This document shows positions 26,772-35,765 of a stretch of DNA of 64,000 nucleotides, in pieces (position 1 is the stretch's first letter; each line of letters begins with the position of its first letter). Origin of the DNA: Celeribacter baekdonensis (GTDB lineage Bacteria > Pseudomonadota > Alphaproteobacteria > Rhodobacterales > Rhodobacteraceae); contig NZ_FNBL01000007.1 in the NCBI RefSeq assembly GCF_900102315.1, positions 62,001-126,000 on the forward strand. The letters run 5' to 3'. The notes under the pieces were generated by a model. It made no database searches and was not told the origin of the DNA. It worked only from the letters and a program-made list of their open reading frames with translations. A program made the position numbers and the translations under genes.

Positions 26772-27470
26772 ATGGCGGGCGGAATTTTCATACTCTCAGG
26801 CGCAGGTCTGTCGGCGGAAAGCGGATTACGGACCTTTCGCGCGGCGGATGGGTTGTGGGAAGATCATCGGGTGGAGGACGTGGCCACGTTTGAGGCCTTT
26901 GAGCGCGATCCCGAAGTGGTGCAACGGTTCTACAACATGCGCCGAACGCAAGCCGCCGCCGCAATGCCGAACGCAGCCCACGAGGCGCTAGCAAAGTTGC
27001 AGGCCGACTATGACGGCCCGGTGACCTTGGTGACGCAAAATGTCGATGACCTGTTGGAACGCAGCGGAGCGCGCGACGTGATCCACATGCATGGCTCGGT
27101 CATGGGCGCGCTCTGTGCGTCCTGCGACCATCGTTGGCCCGCCCCGATGGAGATGCATGTCTCTGATCCCTGCCCGGCCTGCGGTGCACCCCACACCCGA
27201 CCCGACATCGTGTGGTTTGGAGAAATTCCCTATCACATGGACGCGATCCAGGACGCCTTGGAAAACAGCGATCTCTTCGTCTCCATCGGCACCTCCGGCA
27301 TGGTCTACCCGGCGGCGGGATTTTCGCAGATGGCCCGACACTTGAGAATGCAAACGCTGGAGCTGAACCTTGAGGCCTCCGGCGCGATGTTTGATGCGGT
27401 GATCGAGGGGCCAGCCACCCAAGTGGTGCCCGATTGGGTGGCTGATGTGCTCGCTGGCAACGGGATGTGA
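26772..27470 (+). CDS. cobB: NAD-dependent deacylase (sirtuin, class III signature)
   Basis: A 232-residue Sir2 protein. It has the NAD-binding GAGLSAESGLRTFR, then TQNVDDLLERSG, and the catalytic His in HMHGS. Four zinc cysteines lie in CASC and CPAC. The FYNMRR segment has the Tyr-x-x-Arg pair that in CobB and SIRT5 recognises acidic acyl groups, so lysine desuccinylation or demalonylation is predicted besides deacetylation. The ATG at 26772 is preceded by AAGGAGAGG; upstream ATGs would add unrelated residues. Confidence 0.92.
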   Translation: MAGGIFILSGAGLSAESGLRTFRAADGLWEDHRVEDVATFEAFERDPEVVQRFYNMRRTQAAAAMPNAAHEALAKLQADYDGPVTLVTQNVDDLLERSGARDVIHMHGSVMGALCASCDHRWPAPMEMHVSDPCPACGAPHTRPDIVWFGEIPYHMDAIQDALENSDLFVSIGTSGMVYPAAGFSQMARHLRMQTLELNLEASGAMFDAVIEGPATQVVPDWVADVLAGNGM

Positions 27471-27504
27471 GTGTTTTGCCAAATAAGAAAACTGCGCAGC
27501 TTAG

Positions 27505-28122
27505 TTACCGAAACGCCGGGCCATGCACCCATGTGGTGAGGGAATAGCGTTCGCCTTTGGTGACCGGAGTGACCCGATGCAGCACGAAGGACGGGAACAG
27601 CACGGCCGAACCACGCGCGCGATCCGAGGGGCGCAGGTTGGCGTCGGCTTGCAGTTCAAGCACGCCGCCCAAATAATCCGCCCCCTCAGACAGTTGCACC
27701 ACAAGCGTCAGTTTGCGCCGGGACGCAAGCGGGCCTTCGCCAATGTCGGAATGCCAGACAAAATGCCCCTCTCGCTCGGCACCATAACGGGCGACCTGCG
27801 GGCTTTCGCCAAACTCGGTGAGGGCAAAATCGAAATGCGTCCGGTTGGCCTCAGCCACAAGCGCCATGATCCGATCCATCACCCAACCACCGCCATCGCG
27901 GTCATCGAGCCATGCGAGTTCAGCACGGCGCAGGTTATGGTCAGAGCGATTGCCGACCAACCCCGCATCCGCAAGGTCTTTTTCATGAGACAAGGCAATG
28001 ATCGCATCACATTCGGCAGGCGAGAAGGCCTCCGGGACCGCATAAGCGCTCAGCATGATCCGGGGTTCACTTTCAAAAGGGGGAAGGCGCGGCCCGAAAT
28101 TTGCCACGTCCATAGCCGCCAT
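27505..28122 (-). CDS. 2-oxoglutarate/Fe(II)-dependent oxygenase (PKHD type)
   Basis: A 205-residue protein with the iron-binding WHSDIG (HxD), distal His in LHRVTPV and 2-oxoglutarate-binding Arg in ERYSLTTWVHG. It resembles prolyl-4-hydroxylase-like PKHD hydroxylases, but its substrate is unknown. AGAGG precedes the ATG at 28122, and a second ATG at 28113 is possible. It is convergent with the sirtuin gene. Confidence 0.85.
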   Translation of the reverse strand: MAAMDVANFGPRLPPFESEPRIMLSAYAVPEAFSPAECDAIIALSHEKDLADAGLVGNRSDHNLRRAELAWLDDRDGGGWVMDRIMALVAEANRTHFDFALTEFGESPQVARYGAEREGHFVWHSDIGEGPLASRRKLTLVVQLSEGADYLGGVLELQADANLRPSDRARGSAVLFPSFVLHRVTPVTKGERYSLTTWVHGPAFR

Positions 28123-28189
28123 TTAACCTCTTTTGAACCCAGATCAAGAGGGATCAGAGCCCCCGCCGAAACGGAGGCCCTGTGGGGGA

Positions 28190-28693
28190 TCAATTGCCCA
28201 TTTTACCGTTCTGCATCCCGGTGCCATCCATCGGCATGGTCATGGCGGCAGGGGCGTCTTGGCGCTCCAGATCGACGGGGATCTCGACGGTGATGTCGCC
28301 CGCCTGTTCAAAGGTCAGGGTCACGGTGACCACATCGCCCTGCCCCATCGGTTTGAGCAGACCCATCATCATGACGTGATCGCCTCCACGCGCCAAAGCA
28401 TGGGTGCCTTGCGCCGGGACCGCAAAGCCCTCGTCCACGCGCATCATTTTCATCACGCCATCGCCCATGGCTTTGTGGGTGTGCAACTCGGTGAGCTTGG
28501 CGATGTCAGAGGTCGCAGCGATCAGACGATCATCGGTGTCACCCGTGTTGTGGATGACGAAAAACGCCGCACCGGATTTGGCCGTCATGCCGGACGAGCG
28601 CGCGTAGGCATCCTCGATGGTGATGTCAGCCATGGCCGGAAGAGCGAAAGACAGGGCAGCGACGCCCGCGAGAAGGGTGGTTTTGAAAAACAT
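28190..28693 (-). CDS. periplasmic copper chaperone PCu(A)C
   Basis: A 167-residue exported protein with signal peptide ending at AMA-D (about residue 22). The copper-binding pattern of the PCuAC family is visible: His in ELHTHKA, followed by Met residues in VMKMM, then GGDHVMMMG. These proteins deliver Cu(I) to cytochrome c oxidase. The C-terminal tail is Met-rich (MTMPMDGTGMQNGKMGN) and may add copper affinity. AAGGA precedes the start. It lies just downstream of a second candidate copper gene on the same strand. Confidence 0.92.
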   Translation of the reverse strand: MFFKTTLLAGVAALSFALPAMADITIEDAYARSSGMTAKSGAAFFVIHNTGDTDDRLIAATSDIAKLTELHTHKAMGDGVMKMMRVDEGFAVPAQGTHALARGGDHVMMMGLLKPMGQGDVVTVTLTFEQAGDITVEIPVDLERQDAPAAMTMPMDGTGMQNGKMGN

Positions 28694-28732
28694 GATTTTA
28701 TCCTTGGTCTGAGTGTTTGAAAGAGAAACAGA

Positions 28733-29080
28733 TCAGACCAAAGGCGGATCGCGAGCCTTGCGGTTGGGCAGGGAGATCGCGGTCATGTGGTGCGCCACAG
28801 GTGCAGGCGCAAAGCGCAACACGGCATGGTCCGGCGCAGACAGCACGAAAGGTTCGGCCAGCCCGGCGATGACACTGAGCGCGCAATCGGGACAGATGTG
28901 GCGCGGCCCAATGGGTTCGCCATTCTCGTCCATCAAAACGGTGATCGGCCCGGTGCCGGTGCACAGCACCATCGTCCCGGTCGCGTCAACCATGGTGCCC
29001 CGCGCCACGGCCATGGATTGGGACGTGACGAGCAGTAAAAAGGCAAGCACAAAGGCCGCGATGGGACGGGTCAAACGCAT
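28733..29080 (-). CDS. small exported CxxC protein, DUF2946-like
   Basis: A 115-residue protein. It has an N-terminal hydrophobic signal segment, then a Cys in MVLCTG and a CPDC motif (HICPDCAL), as in DUF2946-type proteins that often sit beside copper genes. I chose the ATG at 29080 (MRLTRP) because it starts the signal peptide; upstream ATGs add unrelated basic residues. It lies 39 bases upstream of the PCuAC gene, so the two probably form an operon. Function beyond copper handling is inference. Confidence 0.72.
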   Translation of the reverse strand: MRLTRPIAAFVLAFLLLVTSQSMAVARGTMVDATGTMVLCTGTGPITVLMDENGEPIGPRHICPDCALSVIAGLAEPFVLSAPDHAVLRFAPAPVAHHMTAISLPNRKARDPPLV

Positions 29081-29180
29081 GAACGGCACTTTAGCCGGAC
29101 CGCACCGGAAGGCAAGTGCAACACTGCGCGACAGCGGCACTGCGACGTGCCGCCACACGCTTTGCCGCAACGCGCCTCCG

Positions 29181-29200
29181 CCCATCACGGCCCATCACCG
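29181..29200. repeat. 10-base tandem duplication over a stop codon
   Basis: CCCATCACGG (29181-29190) is followed by CCCATCACCG (29191-29200). The TGA stop of the exported cytochrome-like gene (29195-29197) lies in the right copy, and the left copy carries a second TGA. Confidence 0.7.
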
Positions 29201-30514
29201 GCCAAGCTCGGAGAGATAAAAGGCAAAATCGGCAAAGCCACCCGTGCGTGTGCGCGCTTCGGCATGACAGCCCAGACAACTCCCCTCAGACGCATCTTGC
29301 AGGTAACTTTCCATCGTCACATTGGACACGAAACGCGGCACCTCGCCATGTTCAAACAGCGGACTTTTATTGGCGCCGCGCCATTGATTGGTGATCAAAC
29401 GGTACTGCGCCAACGGCGTGTCGGCCAGACGCGCTTGCCAGCGGACATTGGTGTCTTGGGTCGGGTCAAAGATTTGCCAACATCGCGTGATCCGACTGGG
29501 CGCAAGGGGGCTCCCATCCCTGGCACGGGCAAAGGGCGGGGCCTGTGACCAAAGCGGCGTGGGCGGCGGCGCATTGGTGGCGCAGCTCGGGCAAGACGGA
29601 TCAAACAAAAGATACGATTGCGCCGTCTCCGGGGCGGGACAGCCATTTGGAAACAGGTCATTGGAATAAATCGAATTGATCCGGCGCGCGACCGGAGAGA
29701 GCGGTGCCGTGTCTTGATGCTCAAACGTGGCCCAGAGCCACTCGTCGCCATTGCCGGACCCGACCTTGGTGACAATATGCATCCCGACCATGCCAAACAG
29801 CCCCTCAAGGCACAGAGGTTGACCCGAAAGGCTCTGCTCCGCCGGAACCCGCACAACCCCGCGTTCGGTGACAAATCGGGGATCGTCGTGATCCAGCCAC
29901 ATCCACGCGGTTTTGACATGAACGCTGGGCGGGGCCTCGGCGCTCTGCCCCCTCGGGAAATTGGCATCCTGCGAGGTCAACCCCGCAACATAGGCGGCGG
30001 CAGGGGCATTGATCCGCGTTTCATACACCAACGGATTGCCGTTTTGGTCAATCACGGCGGCCCCATCCGCTTGTACCAGATCGCTCAAAACCAACGGGCC
30101 GGACGTGTCGCCTGAACCACGACAGGCTGCGGCCATATCTTGACCGATCACCGCGTCTTTTCGTGGCATGGATTGCCAGGCATCGGGAGCGGGTTCCGAA
30201 GGCGCAACATCACGCCAATTCAAGGCCGTGAAGGCGCGCCAAGCGAACATATCAAACGGTGTCTGCACCGCCTTGTTCACCACCATATATTCCAGACTTG
30301 AGGAAAAAGATGTCAAATCAAAGGGGTAATTGGCGCAGAGGCGGACGTCATCCGCGTCGCCGGGGGCCAAGGCACAAAACGGATCATCCAATGGCGCAGC
30401 GCGCGCGATCCCCAAAGTGACCGCCAGCACAACAGTGGCCGCGACGCACATAAACCGCCCAGCCCAGCGGGGTATGGCCCACCACCGGATCGTTTGTCTC
30501 AAAACCCAAGCCAT
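29195..30514 (-). CDS. exported protein with one C-terminal c-type heme motif
   Basis: A 439-residue protein with an N-terminal signal segment (ATVVLAVTLGIARAAPLDD) and a single CLGCH heme-binding site about 25 residues from the C-terminus. A second Cys pair (CPSC) lies mid-protein without a heme His. It is probably periplasmic. I do not recognise a characterised family, and redox partner and substrate are unknown. The start could also be the ATG at 30451. Neither has a strong Shine-Dalgarno sequence. Confidence 0.75.
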   Translation of the reverse strand: MAWVLRQTIRWWAIPRWAGRFMCVAATVVLAVTLGIARAAPLDDPFCALAPGDADDVRLCANYPFDLTSFSSSLEYMVVNKAVQTPFDMFAWRAFTALNWRDVAPSEPAPDAWQSMPRKDAVIGQDMAAACRGSGDTSGPLVLSDLVQADGAAVIDQNGNPLVYETRINAPAAAYVAGLTSQDANFPRGQSAEAPPSVHVKTAWMWLDHDDPRFVTERGVVRVPAEQSLSGQPLCLEGLFGMVGMHIVTKVGSGNGDEWLWATFEHQDTAPLSPVARRINSIYSNDLFPNGCPAPETAQSYLLFDPSCPSCATNAPPPTPLWSQAPPFARARDGSPLAPSRITRCWQIFDPTQDTNVRWQARLADTPLAQYRLITNQWRGANKSPLFEHGEVPRFVSNVTMESYLQDASEGSCLGCHAEARTRTGGFADFAFYLSELGR

Positions 30515-30554
30515 AGGGCATCAGGCCAGAGCCTGCGACCCCTTGTCAATCGCT

Positions 30555-30595
30555 CATAGAAAAACCCCCGAAAGCGCCAGGCCATTCGAGGGTTT
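30555..30595 (-). terminator. terminator after rpmB (minus)
   Basis: On minus, AAACCCTCGAA (30585-30595) pairs with TTCGGGGGTTT (30562-30572), one G-T pair, followed by TTTTTCT. Confidence 0.85.
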
Positions 30596-30616
30596 CACCA
30601 TCTCAATCAAAAAATC

Positions 30617-30904
30617 TTAAGCGGTGGCTTGAGCTTTTTTGATTTCTTTTTTGATTTTCAGCGCGCTATCGGACAGCTCTTCGTCCTTGGCTTTCGCCAG
30701 GAAAGCGTCCAGACCACCACGGTGGTCAACGGTGCGCAGAGCCGCCGCAGAAATCCGCAGCTTGAACGAGCGGCCGAGCGTTTCCGAAATCAGCGACATT
30801 TCGTTGAGATTCGGAAGAAAACGGCGGCGGGTTCTGTTTTTGGCGTGGCTGACATTGTTGCCAGACATCGGGCCTTTACCGGTCAGTTCGCAACGACGCG
30901 ACAT
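30617..30904 (-). CDS. rpmB: 50S ribosomal protein L28
   Basis: A 95-residue basic ribosomal protein. The N-terminal [20 protein letters not shown] and [11 protein letters not shown] segments are typical of alphaproteobacterial L28. GAGGA precedes the ATG, and a terminator follows within 25 bases of the stop. It is a single-gene unit here. The 260-base upstream spacer must hold its promoter, but I could not pick one with confidence. Confidence 0.97.
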   Translation of the reverse strand: MSRRCELTGKGPMSGNNVSHAKNRTRRRFLPNLNEMSLISETLGRSFKLRISAAALRTVDHRGGLDAFLAKAKDEELSDSALKIKKEIKKAQATA

Positions 30905-31055
30905 GGGTTTATCCTCGTTTCACTGGCGAAAGCGTCACCCGCCCCGCACTTCTTAAGACTCAGTTCTGTCTTGTTCGCGCTCTCTTTGACGCTCAAGTGT
31001 CCAAGGTGCAACCCCGAAATCACATGAAACTGTCACAGATATCCGTTTCTAGACA

Positions 31056-31103
31056 GAAAAAGGCACCGCCCGAGGGAAGCGCCCGAAATTCAGTTCGCGG
31101 TGC
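31056..31103 (-). terminator. probable terminator after meaB (minus)
   Basis: On minus, GCACCGC (31097-31103) pairs with GCGGTGC (31063-31069) across a 27-base loop that can itself pair partly, followed by CTTTTTCT. The long loop lowers confidence. Confidence 0.5.
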
Positions 31104-31164
31104 ATAGGCGATCATCAGGGAATCGTCAAGCCCCACAACGGAGATGGGCCGTGGGGAATGCACC

Positions 31165-32142
31165 TTAGCCGTGCTGAAGCGCGTTCAAAACATCCGCCGC
31201 CGCATGGCCCGGCGTCAACTGCCCCGCAGCGACCTGTTTGGCCAGATCGGAGATCATGGATTTGAGCGGCTCTTTTTGCAACTGCGCCAAAAGCCCCTGA
31301 CGGATTTCCTGACCAAACCAATATTCGGCCTGCTCGGCACGTCGCCGGTCAAAATGCCCGGTCTCGCGCCGCCACTCGGTGAGGTTTTGGATTTCGTCCC
31401 ACGCCTCTTTCAGACCATCAACCTGAAGCGCTGAGACGGTCATCGCCTTGGGGAAGCCTTCCGGATCTTGCGGCCGCTTGCGCAACAGGCGCAATGCGCC
31501 TGCGTAATCGGCACAGGTGCGGTTGGCCGCAGGTTTGAGATCACCATCGGCCTTGTTCACCAAAATAAGATCGGCCATTTCCATAATGCCGCGCTTGACG
31601 CCCTGAAGCTCATCGCCGCCTCCGGGCGCGAGCAAGAGCAAGAACAGATCAGACATCTCGGAGACAACGGTCTCGGACTGCCCGACCCCCACGGTTTCGA
31701 TCAGGATCAAATCATAGCCCGCCGCCTCGCACAAAGTGACCGCCTCGCGGGTGCGCCGCGCCACACCGCCCAATTCGGTTTGCGACGGCGAGGGTCGGAT
31801 AAAGGCGTTTGGTTCGCGCGACAATTCCTCCATCCGGGTTTTGTCGCCCAAAATCGACCCGCCTGAGCGCGCCGAAGACGGGTCCACGGCCAGGACGGCA
31901 ACCTTTTTGCCTTCCCGGATCATCATCATACCAAAACTTTCGATAAAGGTGGATTTGCCCACCCCCGGTGTCCCCGACAATCCAAGCCGAAGCGCCTGAC
32001 GCCCGGATTTACCGACCTCTTCCATCAGTAAAATCGCCTGCGCGCGGTGATCGGCACGGGCAGATTCAACCAAAGTGATGGCACGGGCCAAAGCCCGGCG
32101 GTTGCCCGAAACCACCCCGTCAGCAAGTTGTTTTATATCCAT
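31165..32142 (-). CDS. meaB: methylmalonyl-CoA mutase-associated GTPase MeaB
   Basis: A 325-residue G3E-family GTPase. It protects and reloads the adenosylcobalamin enzyme methylmalonyl-CoA (or ethylmalonyl-CoA) mutase. The P-loop is GTPGVGKST, with ETVGVGQSE and NKADGD further on. The ATG at 32142 (MDIKQLADG) gives the family length and has GGAAG upstream. Longer frames start in a tandem-repeat region and are unlikely. Together with prpE it points to propionyl-CoA assimilation through methylmalonyl-CoA. The mutase itself is not in this window. Confidence 0.93.
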   Translation of the reverse strand: MDIKQLADGVVSGNRRALARAITLVESARADHRAQAILLMEEVGKSGRQALRLGLSGTPGVGKSTFIESFGMMMIREGKKVAVLAVDPSSARSGGSILGDKTRMEELSREPNAFIRPSPSQTELGGVARRTREAVTLCEAAGYDLILIETVGVGQSETVVSEMSDLFLLLLAPGGGDELQGVKRGIMEMADLILVNKADGDLKPAANRTCADYAGALRLLRKRPQDPEGFPKAMTVSALQVDGLKEAWDEIQNLTEWRRETGHFDRRRAEQAEYWFGQEIRQGLLAQLQKEPLKSMISDLAKQVAAGQLTPGHAAADVLNALQHG

Positions 32143-32211
32143 TACAGTCTTCCGGCAGATTAAGCGCGTGTCGCCTTTCGTTTTGCCCCGTCCATCGGGG
32201 CGATGTCCACC

Positions 32212-32241
32212 CCTGTCCGGCCTGTACCTGTCCGGTCTGTA
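32212..32241. repeat. 15-base tandem duplication between meaB and a DUF3108 gene
   Basis: CCTGTCCGGCCTGTA (32212-32226) is followed by CCTGTCCGGTCTGTA (32227-32241), one substitution. It lies in the divergent promoter region. Confidence 0.9.
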
Positions 32242-32253
32242 AGAGTGCCCCAT

Positions 32254-32970
32254 ATGTTCCAGATTTTCCCGATTTTTCGCCACTGTTCACGCGCCCTTGC
32301 CAAGGTGTCTTTGGTGTTTGCGCTCACATCCCTGCCGCTGATGGCCGAGGACACGCAAATGCGGTTTGACATCCGCCTCGGCGCCCTCAAAGTGGGCCAT
32401 TTGGGCGTGGCCGCCAGTGAAACGGATCAAACCTATGCGGTGCGTGCACAGTTTCAGGACACAGGGCTGGTCGGCATTTTGGTGGGTATCCGTTTTGATG
32501 CCCACGCCCAAGGCACCCGCCTTGGAACATCCCTCATTCCGCGCAAATATGAAGAGAACGTCGACACAGGCCGCCGCCAAAGCCTCACCCGTTTACAGTA
32601 TGACGCCGGTCTGCCGCAGGTGCTTGGCGACACGTCAACCTCACCACTTTTGATCGCGCTCGAAGATCAACGTGGCACCGTCGACCCCCTCACCGCGCTT
32701 TATACCGTGCTGCGCTCAGGCCCCGCGCCATGCAATAAGAACATTCCCGTCTTTGACGGACGACGGCGCAGCCTTTTGACCCTTGGGCCGATGCGCGAAG
32801 GCCAGTGTTCGGGCAACTACCGCCGTGTCGCGGGCTATTCTGACGCCGAAATGCGCGAACGCGCAAGCTTTCCACTCACGCTGCGCTTTACAGGGGTAGA
32901 GGGAAGGTCGCATTTGGTCGAGGCCAAAGTCGACACGCTTTGGGGTCCGGCGACGCTCACCCGTCAATAA
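32254..32970 (+). CDS. DUF3108 domain-containing exported protein
   Basis: A 238-residue protein with a signal segment (KVSLVFALTSLPLMA-E) and the beta-rich pattern of DUF3108 (FDIRLGALKVGHLGVAAS, YAVRAQFQDTGLVG). The family is periplasmic or envelope-associated and uncharacterised. I prefer the ATG at 32254 because the ATG at 32203 would read through the tandem duplication. Neither has a good Shine-Dalgarno sequence. It is divergent from meaB. Confidence 0.78.
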   Translation: MFQIFPIFRHCSRALAKVSLVFALTSLPLMAEDTQMRFDIRLGALKVGHLGVAASETDQTYAVRAQFQDTGLVGILVGIRFDAHAQGTRLGTSLIPRKYEENVDTGRRQSLTRLQYDAGLPQVLGDTSTSPLLIALEDQRGTVDPLTALYTVLRSGPAPCNKNIPVFDGRRRSLLTLGPMREGQCSGNYRRVAGYSDAEMRERASFPLTLRFTGVEGRSHLVEAKVDTLWGPATLTRQ

Positions 32971-33030
32971 GGCCCTCCCTCAGGCGCAGCCCCTCTTTTC
33001 GCCCGCCCTGCTTTGGCTCATAACGGGACC

Positions 33031-35460
33031 ATGTTTGAACAGAAACTCCCGATTGATGATGTGCTTGAGGCACTGATCTGTGCCATTCGCGACACAGGCC
33101 GCGCGGTGTTGATGGCCCCGCCCGGTGCCGGCAAAACCACCCGCGTGCCCTTGGCGCTTTTGCCACATGTCACGGGGCGGATCGTGATGTTGGAACCGCG
33201 TCGATTGGCGGCGCGCTCTGCCGCCGAACGCATGGCACAAACACTGGGCGAAGTCGTGGGCCAAACGGTTGGTTACCGGATGCGCGGTGACACCAAACTG
33301 TCGAAATCCACCCGGATCGAAGTCGTCACCGAAGGCATTCTCACCCGGATGTTGCAAAGCGACCCGGAGTTGACTGGCGTTGGTGCGGTGATTTTTGATG
33401 AATATCACGAACGCTCGCTCAATGCCGATCTGGGCTTGGCGCTGACTTGGGAGCTACGTCAGGTGTTGCGCGACGATCTTGTGGTGATCGTGATGTCGGC
33501 CACGTTGGACGCCGACCCGGTGGCGGCGCTTTTGGACAATGCCCCGGTGATCCGCTCCGAAGGCCGGGCCTTTCCGGTCGACACCCGCTGGCTTGCGACC
33601 CCAACACCCAAAGCCCGTCGGTTTGAAGAGGCGATGGCGGATTTGGTGATCGAGGCGGTCACCCAAGAGGCCGGATCGGCCTTGGTGTTTTTGCCGGGCG
33701 AAAGCGAAATCCGCCGGGTTGAAGCGCGGCTCACCGGTCGTGTGCCCGCCGATTGCGCAGTCCGGCCGCTGTTTGGCGCGATGAAATTCGCGGATCAGCG
33801 CGCGGCAATTGCGCCCTGCGCGACGGGGCGCAAGATCGTGCTGGCCACCTCCATCGCCGAGACCTCTTTGACCATCGAGGATGTGCGCATTGTCGTGGAC
33901 GCAGGCCGGGCACGGCGGGCGCGGTTTGACCCGGCCTCGGGCATGTCGCGGCTGATCACCGAACGCGCCTCCAAAGCCGAGGCCGAACAACGTCGGGGCC
34001 GCGCCGGTCGGGTTGCCGAAGGCGTGTGTTTCCGGCTTTGGACCAAGGGCGAAGAGGGCGCGATGCCCGCCTTTGCCCCCGCCGAAATTGAAACGGCGGA
34101 CCTCACCGGACTGGCTTTGGAATTGGCCCTTTGGGGCGCGTCCGAGTCTGAGTTATCCTTTTTGACGCCGCCCCCACCCGGACCTTTGACAGAGGCGCGC
34201 GCGCTGTTGCACGGGCTTGGCGCTTTAGACGCGACAGGCCGGATCACCGCCCATGGCAAGGCCTTGGCCACCAAACCGCTGCACCCAAGACTTGCACATA
34301 TGCTGCAATTATCCGGAGCACAGGCGGCGGATTTGGCGGCTTTGTTGAACGAACGCGATCCCCTGCGTGGGGCAGGCGTCGATTTGGCATTGCGCATCCG
34401 CGCGCTTCATGCGCCGGGACAGGCGACGTCTGGCACAGTGGATCGGGGTGTGATCGAACGGGTGAAACAAGAGGCCAAGCGGCTGCGTACGGGCGCGAGT
34501 GAAGGCCCGAAAATGAGCTTGGGCGAAATGGCCGCTACCGCCTACCCAGACCGGATCGGTCTGCGCCGCAAGGGCGATCAGGCCCGCTATATCCTGTCGG
34601 GCGGCAAGGGCGCTGTGATGGACGATGGCGATCAGATGGCCGGCGTCCGGTTGATCGTCGTCACCGACACAGACGGCGCGCCGCGTGAGGCGAAAATCCG
34701 GCAAGCGGTGGAGATCACCGAGGCGGAGCTGCGCGCGCTGTACGGCGATCAAATCATGTGGCGCGAGATATGCCAATGGGACAAGCGCGAAAAACGGGTG
34801 GTGGCGCGCAAACAGGAGTGTTTTGGCGCGCTCCTTTTGGAGGATCGTCAGTGGAAAGAGGCCCCGCCTGAGGCGATGGCCCGCGGTGCGCTCGACGGGT
34901 TGCGCCAGATCGGATTGCCATGGAGTGACGCCGCCAAACGCTTTGCCGCGCGGGTGCGGTTGATGGGCGATACGTTCCCCGACCTCTCTGAGGCGGCGTT
35001 GATGCAAAGCCTTGAGACATGGCTTTTGCCACATCTGAAAGGTGCCCGCACGGAAGCTCAATTGCGCGCGCTCGACATCACCGAGGCGCTCCGCGCGATG
35101 TTGGATTGGGGCCAGATGCAGCGGCTGGATGCCGAGGTGCCCGGACAGTTTGTCAGCCCGGTCGGACGCAAATTGCCGATTGATTATTCCGGCGAACACC
35201 CCGAGGTGACGGGCCGTATTCAGGAGTTTTTTGGCACCACCACCCATCCCACGGTCGGGCCAAACCGCGTGCCGCTCAAGGTGGTTTTAACCTCGCCGGC
35301 GCATCGTCCGGTGCAGGTCACAATGGATTTGCCGGGGTTTTGGAAAAGCTCCTACGCCGATGTGCGCAAGGATATGCGCGGGCAATATCCGCGCCACCCC
35401 TGGCCCGAAGACCCGACCGAAGCCGATCCGACTCTGCGGGCAAAACGGCGCGGAACTTAG
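33031..35460 (+). CDS. hrpB: ATP-dependent helicase HrpB
   Basis: An 809-residue DEAH-family helicase. Walker A is APPGAGKTTRVPL, motif II DEYHER, motif III MSAT, motif VI QRRGRAGR. The HrpB-specific C-terminal domain ends with RPVQVTMDLPGFWKSSY and YPRHPWPEDP. A role in RNA metabolism is presumed from the family. The ATG at 33031 has a GGGA upstream. The stop overlaps the end of a possible small minus-strand gene. Confidence 0.93.
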   Translation: MFEQKLPIDDVLEALICAIRDTGRAVLMAPPGAGKTTRVPLALLPHVTGRIVMLEPRRLAARSAAERMAQTLGEVVGQTVGYRMRGDTKLSKSTRIEVVTEGILTRMLQSDPELTGVGAVIFDEYHERSLNADLGLALTWELRQVLRDDLVVIVMSATLDADPVAALLDNAPVIRSEGRAFPVDTRWLATPTPKARRFEEAMADLVIEAVTQEAGSALVFLPGESEIRRVEARLTGRVPADCAVRPLFGAMKFADQRAAIAPCATGRKIVLATSIAETSLTIEDVRIVVDAGRARRARFDPASGMSRLITERASKAEAEQRRGRAGRVAEGVCFRLWTKGEEGAMPAFAPAEIETADLTGLALELALWGASESELSFLTPPPPGPLTEARALLHGLGALDATGRITAHGKALATKPLHPRLAHMLQLSGAQAADLAALLNERDPLRGAGVDLALRIRALHAPGQATSGTVDRGVIERVKQEAKRLRTGASEGPKMSLGEMAATAYPDRIGLRRKGDQARYILSGGKGAVMDDGDQMAGVRLIVVTDTDGAPREAKIRQAVEITEAELRALYGDQIMWREICQWDKREKRVVARKQECFGALLLEDRQWKEAPPEAMARGALDGLRQIGLPWSDAAKRFAARVRLMGDTFPDLSEAALMQSLETWLLPHLKGARTEAQLRALDITEALRAMLDWGQMQRLDAEVPGQFVSPVGRKLPIDYSGEHPEVTGRIQEFFGTTTHPTVGPNRVPLKVVLTSPAHRPVQVTMDLPGFWKSSYADVRKDMRGQYPRHPWPEDPTEADPTLRAKRRGT

Positions 35461-35636
35461 GCGCCCCCGCCTTTGCTGCACTGCATCATTTCTAAGCGAG
35501 ACAGCACATGCGCCCGGATTTGGTGCTGAAAATCCGGGCACTCTATAATTTTAACCCAAAACTCTGGCAAATCTTTGGGTTCTGAATTGCCTAATTCAAC
35601 AGCCCCGCTCAAAAGCAAGACGTGAAGCTGATTCAC
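35457..35636 (-). CDS. possible small gene between hrpB and nirB
   Basis: A 59-residue frame from a GTG at 35636 (or 91 residues from an ATG at 35732). It overlaps the hrpB stop by four bases. The composition looks protein-like (NQLHVLLLSGAVELG ... DFQHQIRAHVLSRLEMMQCS), and the DNA is somewhat AT-richer than its surroundings. No Shine-Dalgarno sequence is visible, and I recognise no family. It may be a real small protein or a remnant. The rest of the 305-base spacer shows no clear promoter or nitrate-antitermination leader. Confidence 0.35.
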   Translation of the reverse strand: MNQLHVLLLSGAVELGNSEPKDLPEFWVKIIECPDFQHQIRAHVLSRLEMMQCSKGGGA

Positions 35637-35765
35637 AGGCGATCGCAGAGTGGCGATCCGACCTTTTGTCCCAAAGACCGGGACGCGCGGCAATGGCGCT
35701 GCATTCTCACCGAAACGAAACTGGGCTCGCATGATGCGACCCGCGTTCTGAGATGGAGTGCCATT

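Noticed and set aside
31130-31158. Hairpin just downstream of meaB (CCCCAC/GTGGGG)
   Set aside because: No T-tract on either strand. The hairpin further on at 31063-31103 with a T-run is the better terminator candidate.
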